Positions 14,069-21,518 of a DNA stretch of 24,805 nt are shown here, piece by piece. This stretch comes from Pyrinomonadaceae bacterium (GTDB lineage: Bacteria; Acidobacteriota; Blastocatellia; Pyrinomonadales; Pyrinomonadaceae). Positions within the stretch are counted from its first letter, which is position 1, and every line of letters starts with the position of its first letter. Location: NCBI GenBank assembly GCA_013695245.1, contig JACDAW010000020.1:1-24805 (forward strand), read 5' to 3'. The notes beneath the pieces were generated by a model. It searched no databases, had not been told where the DNA came from, and saw only the letters and a list, made by a program, of their open reading frames with translations. The position numbers were made by a program, and so were the translations under genes.

Positions 14069-15634
14069 TTAATTATCCTTCGGCGCGTTAATAATCGCGT
14101 CTCCGGCTTCGACGTTGAAGCGGCGGTAGTCGCTCCATTCCTGCGTGACGTTAAAATCTCCGCCACCGAGAAGTAGTATTCTGATCGAAGCATTGAATTG
14201 AGCAAGACGAGGCAGCCATACGCCGTCCGGCAGCCTCGTCTGTTCGACGACGAGCGCCGTGCCCGGTCGGACGGAGGCGAAGAGTCCGCCGCCGACTTTG
14301 AAGCCTTCCACCAGCCGCGCCTCGAAGCGTATCACCTGTTTATCAACCGGGTCGATCCACATGATGCCGCCGAGTTTGCTGACAAGAGATTCGACGCGGT
14401 TCGCAGGGCGAAATCCTTCACGCGGGCGGAAGTCGAAGACAACCGAATCGCGGTCGCGGAAGCGTTCGCGGCGCGGGGAAACGAGTTCGCAGGCGCGTAG
14501 AAGTATGCTCGTAAATTGCCGAGCGTCTTGTTCGTCGTCCTCTTGCATCTTCGCATCATCCGTAGCTTGCGCGCGCTTGGTGTCTCTCGCCTCGCGCTTC
14601 TGTTTATCCTTCTCTCGATTCCGCTCGGCTTCTTCCAGTTCTTCAGTAACGCGCTTCTCCTCGCGTGCGCGACGTTCGGGCGATAGCAAACGGCCGTTTT
14701 CGCTAATGAGTTTGAAAGCCGGACGGCGGCCCGGAAGCGGATAGACTTCGTAGATGCGCACGTTCTCTTTCGTCACTTCGCCGCGATTATTAAGCGTGCG
14801 CTCGGTCTGCTTCTGCTTAAACGAATATTGGTTTACGCGCTCATCAACGATTGATTGATTGCGGGCAACTTCGCGCAAGAGCGTCGCTACGTCCAACTCC
14901 GCCCCGCGCGGCGGCTCAAACGCCGTTTCACTTATATTCGCGTTGCGCCGCACAGTTTGTAAGTTCATCACAAGCGCGCCCGTGCCGCTTAAATTAACTT
15001 CGACGCGATGCGGCTCAAGCAACCCGCTCTCAGCCCGGTAATCGCTCAACCGTGCCAGCCAGTTTCCCGCATCATCTGTAATCCGAGTGAGTAGTTTGCT
15101 TTTCTGATCGAATTCATAACGCACGCGCGAATTATCACGCGCCGTGAATTCTACGATAAAGGATTGTTCGCCTTCCCTTGCTTCTAATGCCACCGTGCGC
15201 GCTAACAGGTTTTGCTTGCGGAAGTTGATGAGACGACTGGCGGTAAGCGTCGCAAGCAGACGCGCGCGCGAAGCCTCCGCGCCCGTCAGCGTGCTTGTTG
15301 CGCCGTCTATGCCGCGCGACCACACGGAGCGGGAAGTTGCCGCGTAAGTCGTTTCGCCGTTGCCGAAGATGAGATCAACGCGCGCCGAAGATGGAGCTTT
15401 TAAACTTGCGCGCGCGCGCCCGTAAGGTTGATTGTTAAGCTCGATGTTCCATTCGTAGCTCGCATCACGCATGTTGCCTACGCGCTTTTTGCCGCCGATT
15501 GCCTTTAGATAATCATCAACGATTCTTTCCGGCGCTGGAAGTTTGCGCGCCGCCGCGCGATTTTGCGCGACTGCCGGTGAGACCGTCGCCAACGCACAGA
15601 GCAAAAGGGCGAAACACAGTTTGTTTACGGTCAT
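14069..15634 (-). CDS. Secreted protein with LolA-like N-terminal region, function unknown
   Basis: A 521-aa exported protein. The ATG at 15634 gives MTVNKLCFALLLCALATVSP, a clear signal peptide (cut near AVAQ), so the open frame back to 15766 is not used; the ATG five codons upstream is a less likely alternative. After the signal peptide, ERIVDDYLKAIGGKKRV and the following beta-rich 200 residues resemble outer-membrane lipoprotein carrier (LolA/LolB-like) folds found in acidobacterial proteins. A strongly charged Glu/Arg/Lys segment (about 325-390) is probably a helical coiled coil, followed by another beta-rich part with DSVVFDFRPREGF and GGIMWIDPVDKQVIRFE, which looks like a second copy of a LolA-type sheet. 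The TAA stop abuts the trmFO ATG. No enzymatic motif is seen. Confidence 0.75.
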   Translation of the reverse strand: MTVNKLCFALLLCALATVSPAVAQNRAAARKLPAPERIVDDYLKAIGGKKRVGNMRDASYEWNIELNNQPYGRARASLKAPSSARVDLIFGNGETTYAATSRSVWSRGIDGATSTLTGAEASRARLLATLTASRLINFRKQNLLARTVALEAREGEQSFIVEFTARDNSRVRYEFDQKSKLLTRITDDAGNWLARLSDYRAESGLLEPHRVEVNLSGTGALVMNLQTVRRNANISETAFEPPRGAELDVATLLREVARNQSIVDERVNQYSFKQKQTERTLNNRGEVTKENVRIYEVYPLPGRRPAFKLISENGRLLSPERRAREEKRVTEELEEAERNREKDKQKREARDTKRAQATDDAKMQEDDEQDARQFTSILLRACELVSPRRERFRDRDSVVFDFRPREGFRPANRVESLVSKLGGIMWIDPVDKQVIRFEARLVEGFKVGGGLFASVRPGTALVVEQTRLPDGVWLPRLAQFNASIRILLLGGGDFNVTQEWSDYRRFNVEAGDAIINAPKDN

Positions 15635-15675
15635 TTTCCCGCCGCACATTGCGTTAACGGGTAACGCGTCGAAAT

Positions 15676-15703
15676 TTGCTAGGAACATAGACGTTAATGC
15701 CAA
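15676..15703 (-). promoter_or_regulatory. Weak candidate promoter of the LolA-like/trmFO/VWA operon
   Basis: On the reverse strand TTGGCA (15703-15698) is followed after 16 nt by TAGCAA (15681-15676), about 40 nt before the ATG at 15634. Neither box is a perfect match; it is supported mostly by position after the terminator at 15757-15807. Confidence 0.3.
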
Positions 15704-15756
15704 ACGTGGTCTTTCAAAGTTAGCTTCTGCGCACATATTTCCGCAAACAAACATAT

Positions 15757-15807
15757 AGCGTAGCACGATCCGTCATTGACGAGTGAATTGATCGCGCTAC
15801 GCTTTTT
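15757..15807. terminator. Intrinsic terminator-like hairpin at the end of the act-cox operon
   Basis: AGCGTAGCACGATC (15757-15770) pairs with GATCGCGCTACGCT (15790-15803), 14 bp with one mismatch that is a G-U wobble in the minus-strand RNA. The loop is 19 nt. On the plus strand it is followed by TTTTTCTT; on the minus strand, where the operon reads, it is followed by the weaker ATATGTTTGTTTG. It lies 52 nt after the coxD stop and separates the respiratory operon from the LolA-like gene. Confidence 0.7.
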
Positions 15808-15858
15808 CTTGGAGAAACTAAAAACCCGAATGGCGATGAATCAGCGGAGAACGTGGCT

Positions 15859-16155
15859 CTAGCGTGTGAAAGAAACCCAGCCACGCGTGAGATAGTCACT
15901 GCTAGTTAAGACGAACATGATCGCGAGCCAGAAGAAACCGCCGACGATCACCAGCCACGTCAAACGCGAACTATAGCGCACGTGCATGAAGTAGAGAATT
16001 ACGAGCAGCGCCTTGATGACGGCGATGGTAAGCGCGACGACGTTATTGAGCGGGCCCAAATTAACAAACGCGACTCCAACTGTGATCGCGGTCAACACCA
16101 TCAGCGCGCCGAAGATCAGGAAGTAAAGGTTTTTCGAGACGATATGTTCCGACAT
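15859..16155 (-). CDS. coxD: Cytochrome c oxidase subunit IV (prokaryotic type)
   Basis: A 98-aa protein with three predicted membrane helices (about 10-31, 38-57, 67-84), of the size and layout of the small subunit IV that accompanies caa3-type oxidases. It begins MSEHIVSKNLYFLIFGALM and contains IKALLVILYFMHVRYSS, close to the pattern of the COX4-type prokaryotic family (VKALLVxxxFMHLxxE). It assists assembly or stability of the oxidase in the inner membrane and is not catalytic. ATG at 16155 is preceded by AAGGTGG 4 nt away. It follows coxC by 32 nt and is the last gene of the operon. Confidence 0.9.
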   Translation of the reverse strand: MSEHIVSKNLYFLIFGALMVLTAITVGVAFVNLGPLNNVVALTIAVIKALLVILYFMHVRYSSRLTWLVIVGGFFWLAIMFVLTSSDYLTRGWVSFTR

Positions 16156-16187
16156 AAATCCACCTTATGCTCTGTTTAATTCCTCGG

Positions 16188-16934
16188 TCAGTGGCGGCCG
16201 ATTAGATAAAGCAAGGGAAAGAGGAAAATCCAGACGATGTCAACAAAGTGCCAGTAAAGCCCGGCGAGTTCGATGTGCGAGTGATACTCCGGCGAATAAC
16301 GATTACGCAGCGCGAAGAAGACGAGCACGGACATTACGCCGATGCCGATGATCATGTGTAGGGCATGGACGCCCGTTAACATAAAATAGATCACGAAGAA
16401 CATCTGCAAGCGCGCGGGATCAACGTTCGCGGCCGCGTCCCCATGATGATGCTCTTCGTACTCCTCCATCTTTTTGTGTTCAACTTTGAAGTTCCGGCCG
16501 GGAATAGTGCCATGCGAAAACTTTGTGCCGTATTCGACGGCTTTAATGCCGAGAAACACAAAACCGAGAAGGATCGTAGCGAGGAGAAAGAGCACAAGCA
16601 ACGACTTGTTGCCCGTCTGCGCGAAGAAAACGGCGAGCGCCATTGTCAGACTGCTACCGATGAGAACGGCCGTGTTAATGCCGCCGAGCAAAACGTCTAG
16701 CTGATAACTCCCGGCCGCAAACTCGTTCGGGTTGGAGGCGCGAAAGAGCATGTAGGCGAGAAACATGCCGCCGAAGAACATAATTTCCGTCACGAGAAAC
16801 ACCCACATCCCCAGCGTCCCGGAGTCGCGTTGCTGCTCCATGTTGTCGAAATGGTGCGCGAGTCCGGGATGATGTTCCTCATCGTGCGCGGCGTCGTGGT
16901 GCGCGTCCGCATGATTCAGTGTCTGTGTTGCCAC
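16188..16934 (-). CDS. coxC: Cytochrome c oxidase subunit III
   Basis: A 248-aa inner-membrane subunit III of the heme-copper oxidase, with about five helices beginning at GTLGMWVFLVTEIMFFGGMF (39-58) and the C-terminal block LYWHFVDIVWIFLFPLLYLI typical of the family. The start is GTG at 16934 with AAGGAG about 11 nt upstream. Two unusual acidic-His-rich stretches are present: the N-terminus (residues 8-28, ten His) and an inserted loop (about 150-170, with EEHHHGD) between helices. They may be cytoplasmic metal-binding or simply low-complexity. It lies between coxA (29-nt gap) and coxD. Confidence 0.95.
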   Translation of the reverse strand: MATQTLNHADAHHDAAHDEEHHPGLAHHFDNMEQQRDSGTLGMWVFLVTEIMFFGGMFLAYMLFRASNPNEFAAGSYQLDVLLGGINTAVLIGSSLTMALAVFFAQTGNKSLLVLFLLATILLGFVFLGIKAVEYGTKFSHGTIPGRNFKVEHKKMEEYEEHHHGDAAANVDPARLQMFFVIYFMLTGVHALHMIIGIGVMSVLVFFALRNRYSPEYHSHIELAGLYWHFVDIVWIFLFPLLYLIGRH

Positions 16935-16963
16935 AACAACTTTTGCTCCTTCGCTTAAACTTC

Positions 16964-18694
16964 TTAGTTGCCCGAATAACTCGAACGATCCGGTTTATCA
17001 TCCGGCGTGAGTTTGCCGACGACCTTCATCGTCTCCTGTGGCGCAAACTCGTAAGCTTCCCACGTCACAATCGGAGTTTCAACAAAATTCTCGGTCGGCG
17101 GCGGGCTGGAGGTGCGCCATTCTAAGCCGGTCGCCATCCATGGATCATCGGTCGCTTTCGGGCCGTAACGCAGCGACCATAATAGATAGATTAACGGAAT
17201 CGTAAATCCGATGGCGAGAATCGAAGCCCCCGCGCTTGAAAGCACGTTTAAGACTTGATACTCCGGCGGGTAAGCATGGTAGCGGCGCGGCATTCCTAAG
17301 AAGCCGAGCAAAAACTGCGGGAAGAATGTCAGATTAAATCCGACGAAAACAATGAGCGCGGAGAATCTTCCCCAGCCTTCCGGGTAGAGGCGACCTGTAA
17401 TCTTCGGCCACCAGTAGTGTATGCCGCCGAGATAAGCGAGCAGCGTTCCACCAACCATCACATAGTGGAAGTGTGCAACGACAAAGTAGGTGTCTGTTAA
17501 ATGCACGTCCATACCGAGCGAGGCGAGGAAGAGGCCGGTCAAGCCGCCGATGGCGAAGAGTCCGATGTAGCCGAGCGCGTAGAGCATCGGCGTGTCGTAA
17601 GAGATCGAGCCGCGAAACAGCGTTGCCGTCCAATTGAAAACCTTGATCGCCGAAGGCACGGCGACCGCGAAGCTGATGAATGAAAAGATCATTCCGGCGA
17701 ACACGGATTGGCTCGAAGAGAACAGGTGATGTCCCCAGACGAGAAAGCCGAAGACGGCAATCGCAATCGAAGAGAAAGCGACGAACTTATAACCGAAAAT
17801 ATTTTTGCGCGAGAAGGTAGCGATGATCTCGGAGATTATGGCCATGCCCGGCAGCAGCATGATATAGACGGCCGGGTGCGAGTAGAACCAGAACAGATGT
17901 TGAAACAGCACGGGGTCGCCGCCAATGGTCGGATCAAAGATGCCGACGTGGAACGTGCGTTCAAAAACGAGTAGCAAGAGCGTGATCGCGATCACAGGCG
18001 TGCCGAGGAGCATGATGAGGCTCGTCGCGTAGTGCGACCAGATGAAGAGCGGCAAGCGAAACCACGTCATGCCGGGCGCGCGCATCGTGTGCGTGGTGAC
18101 AATAAAGTTTAAGCCGGTGAGAATGGATGAAAAGCCGAGCACGAAGATTCCGAGTCCTGCAAGCGTGACATAGGTATTCGAGAAATTCGAGCTGTACGGC
18201 ACGTAGAAATACCAGCCAGTGTCAACGCCGCCGATCATGATCGCACTGGAGACGATCACCGCGCCGATCATGTAGAGATACCAACTCAGCAGATTGATCT
18301 TCGGGAAAGCGAGGTCTTTCGCGCCGATCATTAAAGGCACAAGGAAGTTTCCGAGTATGGCGGGTATAGACGGGATCAGGAAAAGAAAGATCATGATGAT
18401 CCCGTGATGCGTAAACAGTTTATTGTAAGTCGCCGCTTGCACGAGATCGCCTTTCGGCGTTAGCAGTTCGAGCCGGATCAGCATTGCGTAGATGCTGCCG
18501 ATAAAAAAGAAGAAGCTGACCGAGAAAAGATAAAGCAGCGCGATGCGCTTGTGATCCTTCGTCAACAACCAAGACCTGACGCTGTAATCAGCGTTAAGGT
18601 AATTCCTCTCGGCCGGGACGGGGCGCATCCTGCCACCGGGACTATCTACGGGCTGCTCGAAGGGTTTGTCGAACGGTGAATTTATCGAACTCAT
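16964..18694 (-). CDS. coxA: Cytochrome c oxidase subunit I (A2-class heme-copper oxidase)
   Basis: The 576-aa catalytic subunit reduces O2 to water and pumps protons. Metal ligands are visible: low-spin heme H97 (FTHHG) and H410, heme a3 H408 (VVAHFHYVM), CuB H273, H322 and H323 (VWGHHLF), with the cross-linking Tyr at 277. K351 in AVPSAIKVF is the K-channel lysine. The helix-VI motif is YSHPAVY (271-277), not GHPEVY, so the D-channel glutamate is replaced by the Tyr-Ser pair that defines A2-type oxidases such as Thermus caa3. A 30-residue polar N-terminal extension precedes the first helix. ATG at 18694 lies 2 nt after the coxB stop. Confidence 0.97.
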   Translation of the reverse strand: MSSINSPFDKPFEQPVDSPGGRMRPVPAERNYLNADYSVRSWLLTKDHKRIALLYLFSVSFFFFIGSIYAMLIRLELLTPKGDLVQAATYNKLFTHHGIIMIFLFLIPSIPAILGNFLVPLMIGAKDLAFPKINLLSWYLYMIGAVIVSSAIMIGGVDTGWYFYVPYSSNFSNTYVTLAGLGIFVLGFSSILTGLNFIVTTHTMRAPGMTWFRLPLFIWSHYATSLIMLLGTPVIAITLLLLVFERTFHVGIFDPTIGGDPVLFQHLFWFYSHPAVYIMLLPGMAIISEIIATFSRKNIFGYKFVAFSSIAIAVFGFLVWGHHLFSSSQSVFAGMIFSFISFAVAVPSAIKVFNWTATLFRGSISYDTPMLYALGYIGLFAIGGLTGLFLASLGMDVHLTDTYFVVAHFHYVMVGGTLLAYLGGIHYWWPKITGRLYPEGWGRFSALIVFVGFNLTFFPQFLLGFLGMPRRYHAYPPEYQVLNVLSSAGASILAIGFTIPLIYLLWSLRYGPKATDDPWMATGLEWRTSSPPPTENFVETPIVTWEAYEFAPQETMKVVGKLTPDDKPDRSSYSGN

Positions 18695-18696
18695 GA

Positions 18697-19890
18697 TTAC
18701 TGATTTTCCCTTCTCGGCTGATTACCGCCACTGCTCGATGAATTCGGGCGACTTGAACCGGGCGATGCTGCATCATTAGCGCGCGTGCTGCCAGCGCCTC
18801 TTCCCGCTTCAGCGTTCGGATTCGTCGGGGCTAACGGATTCGATCTCAACGAATCAGGATTCGTCGTTCCCTGTCCTGAAGGCGACGCCACTCCGGTCGA
18901 AGGATTATTCTCGCGCGCCGGAGCGGTCGTTTGGATTCCGTTTGATGCTGCTGGGCTGAGCGATTTGATATAGGAGACGAGTTGCAACAACTGCTCTTCG
19001 GATACTTGACCTTGATACGTCGGCATAATGTTGCTATAGCCCGCGACGATCTTCGCCGAAGGATTCAAGATTGATTCGCGGATGTATGCTTCGTCAACCG
19101 TGACGTTTCCGCCGTCGGCAAGCGGTTGTTGCTTACCGAAAATCCCCGCAAGCGTCGGGCAACGGCCGCCCGCTCCACCCGCGCTGTGACACGACACGCA
19201 GCCCAAACTATTAAAGTGTCCTTCTCCCGCAACGATTGGCGACACCGCGTTGAGATTGCCACTCAACCAAGCTTCGTATTCGTTGCGCTCCATCACTTCG
19301 ACGAAACCGCCCATCCCCGAATGATTCGTGCCGCAATACTCGGTGCAGAAAAGATGATAACGCCCCGTCTTCGTCGCCTCAAACCAGATGGCTGTATAGC
19401 GACCGGGCACCACGTCCGACTTGATGCGGAAATCGGGAATAGAGAGCGCGTGGATCACGTCTTCCGTCGTCATGATCAATTTGATCTTTTGTCCAATGGG
19501 CACGTGTAGTTCGTTGATCTCGCGCTGCCCTGTCGGGTGCTGGAATTTCCACATCCACTGTTTGCCGACAACGGAAATCTCCATCGCATCCTTCGGCATC
19601 CGATACATCGTGAAGTAAAGCTTTAAGCCCCAGCCGAAAAAGGTGAGCATGATGATGAATGGGATCACCGACCAGAGCGTTTCCAATTTCATCGAACCGG
19701 CGATCTGGCGCGGAATCTCGTCGGGGGCGCGGCGGCGGTATTTGATTACAAAGAAGGCTGCAACGATAGCGACCAGCAGTGTCATCACGGCGCTCACGCC
19801 CCACAGATAAAAATATAGCGCGTCCACTTCTCCTGAGATCGTCGAAGCCTGCTCCGGCAGCAAACGAACGGGCGATTGCAACAAAAACAT
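18697..19890 (-). CDS. coxB: Cytochrome c oxidase subunit II with fused cytochrome c (caa3 type)
   Basis: A 397-aa subunit that takes electrons from cytochrome c. Two N-terminal helices (about 27-50, 71-95) anchor a periplasmic CuA domain with GKQWMWKFQHP (109-119) and the full ligand set H147, C182, E184, C186, H190, M193. A fused heme-c domain follows, C231-V-S-C-H235 with likely distal M289, which makes it caa3-type. The last 85 residues are a Ser/Pro/Asn/Gly-rich disordered tail. The ATG at 19890 shares its A with the sco stop (TAATG) and has GGAGG 9 nt upstream, so the open frame back to 20070 is not used. The heme-c domain would accept electrons from ActE. Confidence 0.97.
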   Translation of the reverse strand: MFLLQSPVRLLPEQASTISGEVDALYFYLWGVSAVMTLLVAIVAAFFVIKYRRRAPDEIPRQIAGSMKLETLWSVIPFIIMLTFFGWGLKLYFTMYRMPKDAMEISVVGKQWMWKFQHPTGQREINELHVPIGQKIKLIMTTEDVIHALSIPDFRIKSDVVPGRYTAIWFEATKTGRYHLFCTEYCGTNHSGMGGFVEVMERNEYEAWLSGNLNAVSPIVAGEGHFNSLGCVSCHSAGGAGGRCPTLAGIFGKQQPLADGGNVTVDEAYIRESILNPSAKIVAGYSNIMPTYQGQVSEEQLLQLVSYIKSLSPAASNGIQTTAPARENNPSTGVASPSGQGTTNPDSLRSNPLAPTNPNAEAGRGAGSTRANDAASPGSSRPNSSSSGGNQPRRENQ

Positions 19891-20861
19891 TAAGCCGTTC
19901 CTCCTACTTCGCTTGTTGTCGGTCGTTCCATTTCGCCCGCGTGCGGTTTCCAACGTATCAACACGAACAGCATCGCCGCAAAACCGATCAGAAAGATCAC
20001 TCCGCCCAGACGCAAAATATTCATCACCCGCGCGCCGTATTTTCCGGTCGCCGGATCGTAGTGATAACAATAGAGCAAAAGGCGATCAACGGGCGAACCG
20101 ATCTTGTTGTCCGAAGCCTCAATTAATCCCAAGCGGATTTCCTTCGGCGCATACTCGATGCCGTAAAAGTAATGCGACAGGCGACCTTCGGGCGTGGCGA
20201 CCATCACGGCCGAGGCGTGCGCGAATTGATTCGTCGTCGGATCATAAGCGTAACGAAAGCCGACTGCCTCCGTAAGACGCTTGATGGAATTTTCGTCGCC
20301 CGTCAGAAAATGCCAACCTGCGGCGGCGGGCGCAGAAGGGCGGTCGTAGCGCGTAAGGAATGTGCTTTTCTTTTGGCGCGCGAGTCCCGGCGTTTCGCGT
20401 GGATCGAAACTGACGGTTAGCACTTCAAATTCTTTTCCGACATCAAACGTCAAAGCCTTGAGACTTCCGACGAGACCGATCAGCACTTGGTTACAGAGCA
20501 TCGGGCATTCGTAATAGACGAGCGATAAAATTACCGGCTTACCATGACTGAAGTATTGCCCAAGCTTAACCTGTTGCCCGTTCTCATCGCGGAAGACTGC
20601 ATCAAGCGGTAGTTGTTCATTAAGACGCTGATCGATCCCAACGTTCTGCAAAGGGTTCGGCACATTGCCGTCCTGTCGCCCCACTTCCGGCGGCCCGGCA
20701 TAGTAACCGCCTTGCATTCCCTGCCCGAAGGCGGGAACGACGAACGCCAACGAAATTATTAAAGCTAATATGGAAGCGCGAAAACGAGATGACGAAACGC
20801 AGACGCAAGAAAAGTTTTTGCGTTCATTCTTCCTTCTGCCACCGCGCGGTACTGCTTTCAC
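19890..20861 (-). CDS. SCO1/SenC-type copper chaperone for cytochrome oxidase
   Basis: A thioredoxin-like periplasmic copper protein that helps assemble CuA. The 323-aa product has an N-terminal signal or anchor helix (about 28-47), the copper ligands C119-P-M-L-C123 and H215 (QFAHAS), and a second helix near the C-terminus (281-303) that would fix it to the inner membrane; many SCO proteins have only one anchor. The GTG start at 20861 has AAAGGAG 6 nt upstream and overlaps the previous stop by 4 nt (GTGA). Placed immediately before coxB, whose CuA site it probably loads. Confidence 0.93.
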   Translation of the reverse strand: MKAVPRGGRRKNERKNFSCVCVSSSRFRASILALIISLAFVVPAFGQGMQGGYYAGPPEVGRQDGNVPNPLQNVGIDQRLNEQLPLDAVFRDENGQQVKLGQYFSHGKPVILSLVYYECPMLCNQVLIGLVGSLKALTFDVGKEFEVLTVSFDPRETPGLARQKKSTFLTRYDRPSAPAAAGWHFLTGDENSIKRLTEAVGFRYAYDPTTNQFAHASAVMVATPEGRLSHYFYGIEYAPKEIRLGLIEASDNKIGSPVDRLLLYCYHYDPATGKYGARVMNILRLGGVIFLIGFAAMLFVLIRWKPHAGEMERPTTSEVGGTA

Positions 20862-21466
20862 TGCTTTCTCCTTTCATCCCTTCGCCCCGCGCTCTGATAG
20901 GTCGGGATATTGTCGAAGCCTTCAGGCTGCTGATTCTGTTGCTGTTGTTGTTGGCGCACCGGCAGATTCGATTCAGCTACGCGCCGCATCGCTTCCTCTA
21001 TCGGCAAACCCACTGTTCCCGCGTTGCGATCAACCCAGTGGTAATTCTCCAGATCGTGATTCCATTGCTCGCGCAGCAATATCATTTCTTCTTGCGGTTT
21101 TCCGGGCGCTTTTGTAGTCGAGAGATCAACTCTTCGATTATTCTCCAAGTCAATTCCCGCGCCGGGCGCGAGTTGCAGACGCGGCGGCGGTGGCAAACGC
21201 TCATCGTCCTTGCGAGTCAGCGGTGAACGCGAACGCGCCTCTTCCGCGTCAGCCCGCTTCGCGCGCCAGTTAAGAAGAGTAAACAAACCGAACACGAGCA
21301 CAAACGAGAACGCCAAAGCGATCCCTAAGCCGCCGATAAAGCGTATGATCGCGCTGGCATTAACGTCGTTTACTTCGTGCTTCACGTCCGGGTTGCTGAT
21401 GCGCGAAACATCCGGTGTTTCACGGTCGTGATCTCCCATCATTTCATGTCCGAGCGAATCTCTCAT
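20858..21466 (-). CDS. Membrane protein of unknown function inside the act-cox operon
   Basis: A 202-aa protein that I cannot assign to a named family. It has a polar N-terminus (1-38, His and Asp rich at first), one membrane helix (about 39-65, IIRFIGGLGIALAFSFVLVF), a charged and Pro-rich linker, and a conserved-looking block LREQWNHDLENYHWVDRNAG followed by TVGLPIEEAMRRVAE (131-165), then polyglutamine (172-180) and a charged end. The WVD...GxxxxPIEEAM pattern recalls small proteins seen beside ACIII operons in related bacteria, from memory, and needs a search. ATG at 21466 is preceded by AAAGG. Its stop overlaps sco (4 nt), so it is firmly in the operon; an assembly or linking role is inferred. 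Confidence 0.75.
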   Translation of the reverse strand: MRDSLGHEMMGDHDRETPDVSRISNPDVKHEVNDVNASAIIRFIGGLGIALAFSFVLVFGLFTLLNWRAKRADAEEARSRSPLTRKDDERLPPPPRLQLAPGAGIDLENNRRVDLSTTKAPGKPQEEMILLREQWNHDLENYHWVDRNAGTVGLPIEEAMRRVAESNLPVRQQQQQQNQQPEGFDNIPTYQSAGRRDERRKQ

Positions 21467-21518
21467 AACCCTTTAACCTTTTTCACGCGCTTTCTTGCCC
21501 TTCGCCATCCGTCAATCA

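Noticed and set aside
15635..15766. 44-residue extension of the LolA-like protein from ATG-like codons upstream
   Set aside because: It overlaps the terminator and promoter region, and the signal peptide begins at 15634.
19891..20070. 60-residue N-terminal extension of CoxB
   Set aside because: It lies inside sco, and the ATG at 19890 with GGAGG gives the normal CoxB N-terminus.
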